DNA of 64,000 nucleotides from Curvibacter microcysteis. GTDB taxonomy: Bacteria > Pseudomonadota > Gammaproteobacteria > Burkholderiales > Burkholderiaceae_C. Below the pieces are notes generated by a model that was not told the DNA's origin, searched no databases, and saw only the letters and a list, made by a program, of their open reading frames with translations. The stretch lies in NCBI RefSeq assembly GCF_028649455.1, contig NZ_JAQSIO010000002.1, positions 1 through 64,000 of the forward strand, in the 5' to 3' direction. This document shows, one piece after another, positions 63,429-64,000 of this stretch; the first letter of the stretch is position 1; every line of letters begins with the position of its first letter. The translations under genes were made by a program, and so were the position numbers.

Positions 63429-63447
63429 CGAGCTGGAGGCCAGCTCG
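63429..63447. terminator. stem-loop in the convergent region between Bug and Crp/Fnr genes
   Basis: CGAGCTGG, an AGG loop and CCAGCTCG form a perfect 8-bp stem between two convergent genes. A longer-range 8-bp inverted repeat, GAGGCTTT (starting near 63480) and AAAGCCTC, follows. Neither has a clear T tract; a bidirectional terminator is possible. Confidence 0.4.
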
Positions 63448-63518
63448 CGGCTGGGGGGCGGCCGCTGGATTGGGGCGTCGGAGGCTTTCTCCATCCAAGG
63501 CAGGCCTTGGGCAAAGCC

Positions 63519-64000
63519 TCAGGCGTCCGATCTGGGGGTCCCTGCGTGAGCCATCAAACGCTCGCATTCGTGTTTGACGGCCAGGTAGCACTCACAGACG
63601 CGCTCTTCCAAGCGCGGGCGATCCACCAACTTGATGACCCCGCGCGTTCTTTCGATCATGCCGTCCTTTTGCAGCGCCCCGGCTGCCACGGTGATGCTTT
63701 CGCGGCGCACGCCCAGCATGAGCGAGATCCGCTCCTGGGTGATGGACATCTTGTGGCTGTGCAGCCGGTCCATGCTCATCAAAATCCAGCGGGCCAACCG
63801 CTGCTCAACGGCATGGTGCTGGTTGCAAACTGCCATTTGCGAGGTCTGCACAATCAGGGCTTGGGTGTAGAGCAGGGCCAGATGCTGCAACTGGCCGCCC
63901 AGGGCAAACTCACGCTTCATGACCTGGCGGCTCAGCCGATAGGCCTGGCCAGCACATTGCACCTCGGTGCTGCTGGGCAGGCTCTCACCCCCCATGTAGA
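63519..64000 (-). CDS. Crp/Fnr-family transcriptional regulator, C-terminal part (runs off right edge)
   Basis: The minus-strand frame is open from the window edge to the stop at 63519 (about 160 codons visible). The C-terminal HTH_Crp_2 domain is clear: EQRLARWILMSMDRLHSHKM, then TQERISLMLGVRRESITVAA and the wing around RTRGVIKLVDRPRL. The residues before it (SSTEVQCAGQAYRLS) look like the end of a cyclic-nucleotide-binding-like sensor domain, so the ATG at 63995 is internal. The recognition helix differs from the E-SR pattern of FNR, so it is unlikely to bind the palindrome at 42851. Confidence 0.87.
   Translation of the reverse strand, partial: YMGGESLPSSTEVQCAGQAYRLSRQVMKREFALGGQLQHLALLYTQALIVQTSQMAVCNQHHAVEQRLARWILMSMDRLHSHKMSITQERISLMLGVRRESITVAAGALQKDGMIERTRGVIKLVDRPRLEERVCECYLAVKHECERLMAHAGTPRSDA

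Overview
The window is GC-rich (strong G/C bias at third codon positions), lacks phage or insertion-sequence genes, and is crowded with LysR regulators, Bug-type solute-binding proteins of tripartite tricarboxylate transporters (seven), CoA ligases, SDR dehydrogenases and fumarylacetoacetate-hydrolase (FAH) family enzymes. This gene mix is typical of a metabolically versatile beta-proteobacterium of the Burkholderiales, most likely Comamonadaceae; that placement is inference from gene content, not from a marker gene. No rRNA, tRNA or CRISPR array was seen.

Layout. 1-4620: the 5' part of a malic enzyme, then a D-tartrate unit (Bug receptor, enolase-superfamily D-tartrate dehydratase, divergent LysR). 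4639-11377: small enzymes and regulators (SRPBCC protein, LysR, quinone-oxidoreductase-like MDR, secreted alpha/beta hydrolase, SDR with divergent TetR, and an ECF41 sigma factor with its AhpD-like partner gene, each preceded by a matching ECF41 promoter). 11577-20751: a sugar-acid (pentonate-like) operon with LysR, a TRAP transporter (DctP, DctQ, DctM), an IlvD/Edd dehydratase, a XylX-like 2-keto-3-deoxy-acid dehydratase, an SDR and a second FAH enzyme. 20793-21850: a membrane-anchored cytochrome c and an isochorismatase-like hydrolase.

22154-42804: about 20 kb almost entirely on the + strand, forming one large acyl-CoA catabolic cluster: SCPx-type thiolase, MaoC hydratase pair, four SDRs or reductases, two acyl-CoA dehydrogenases, an isomerase-like crotonase, a DUF35 protein coupled to a thiolase homologue without the nucleophilic cysteine, a nitronate-monooxygenase-like flavoprotein, thioesterase, two CoA ligases, three Bug receptors, an ABC receptor and a zinc alcohol dehydrogenase. 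Together they can activate a carboxylic acid, run an R-specific beta-oxidation round and perhaps cleave a branched or cyclic side chain by retro-aldol chemistry. The substrate is not evident.

42968-49683: an orphan RskA-type anti-sigma domain protein behind an FNR-like box, an MFS exporter, and a complete arsenic unit (arsR-arsI-arsC-acr3 on the minus strand, divergent double-domain arsA). 49962-63386: a tannase-family lipoprotein, a porin, and a tight minus-strand operon (FAH, Bug, extradiol-like VOC protein, aldehyde dehydrogenase, nitroreductase-like reductase, tautomerase) that looks like a lower ring-cleavage pathway, controlled by a divergent LysR; then a CoA ligase, thioesterase and Bug receptor. 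The window ends inside a Crp/Fnr-family regulator.
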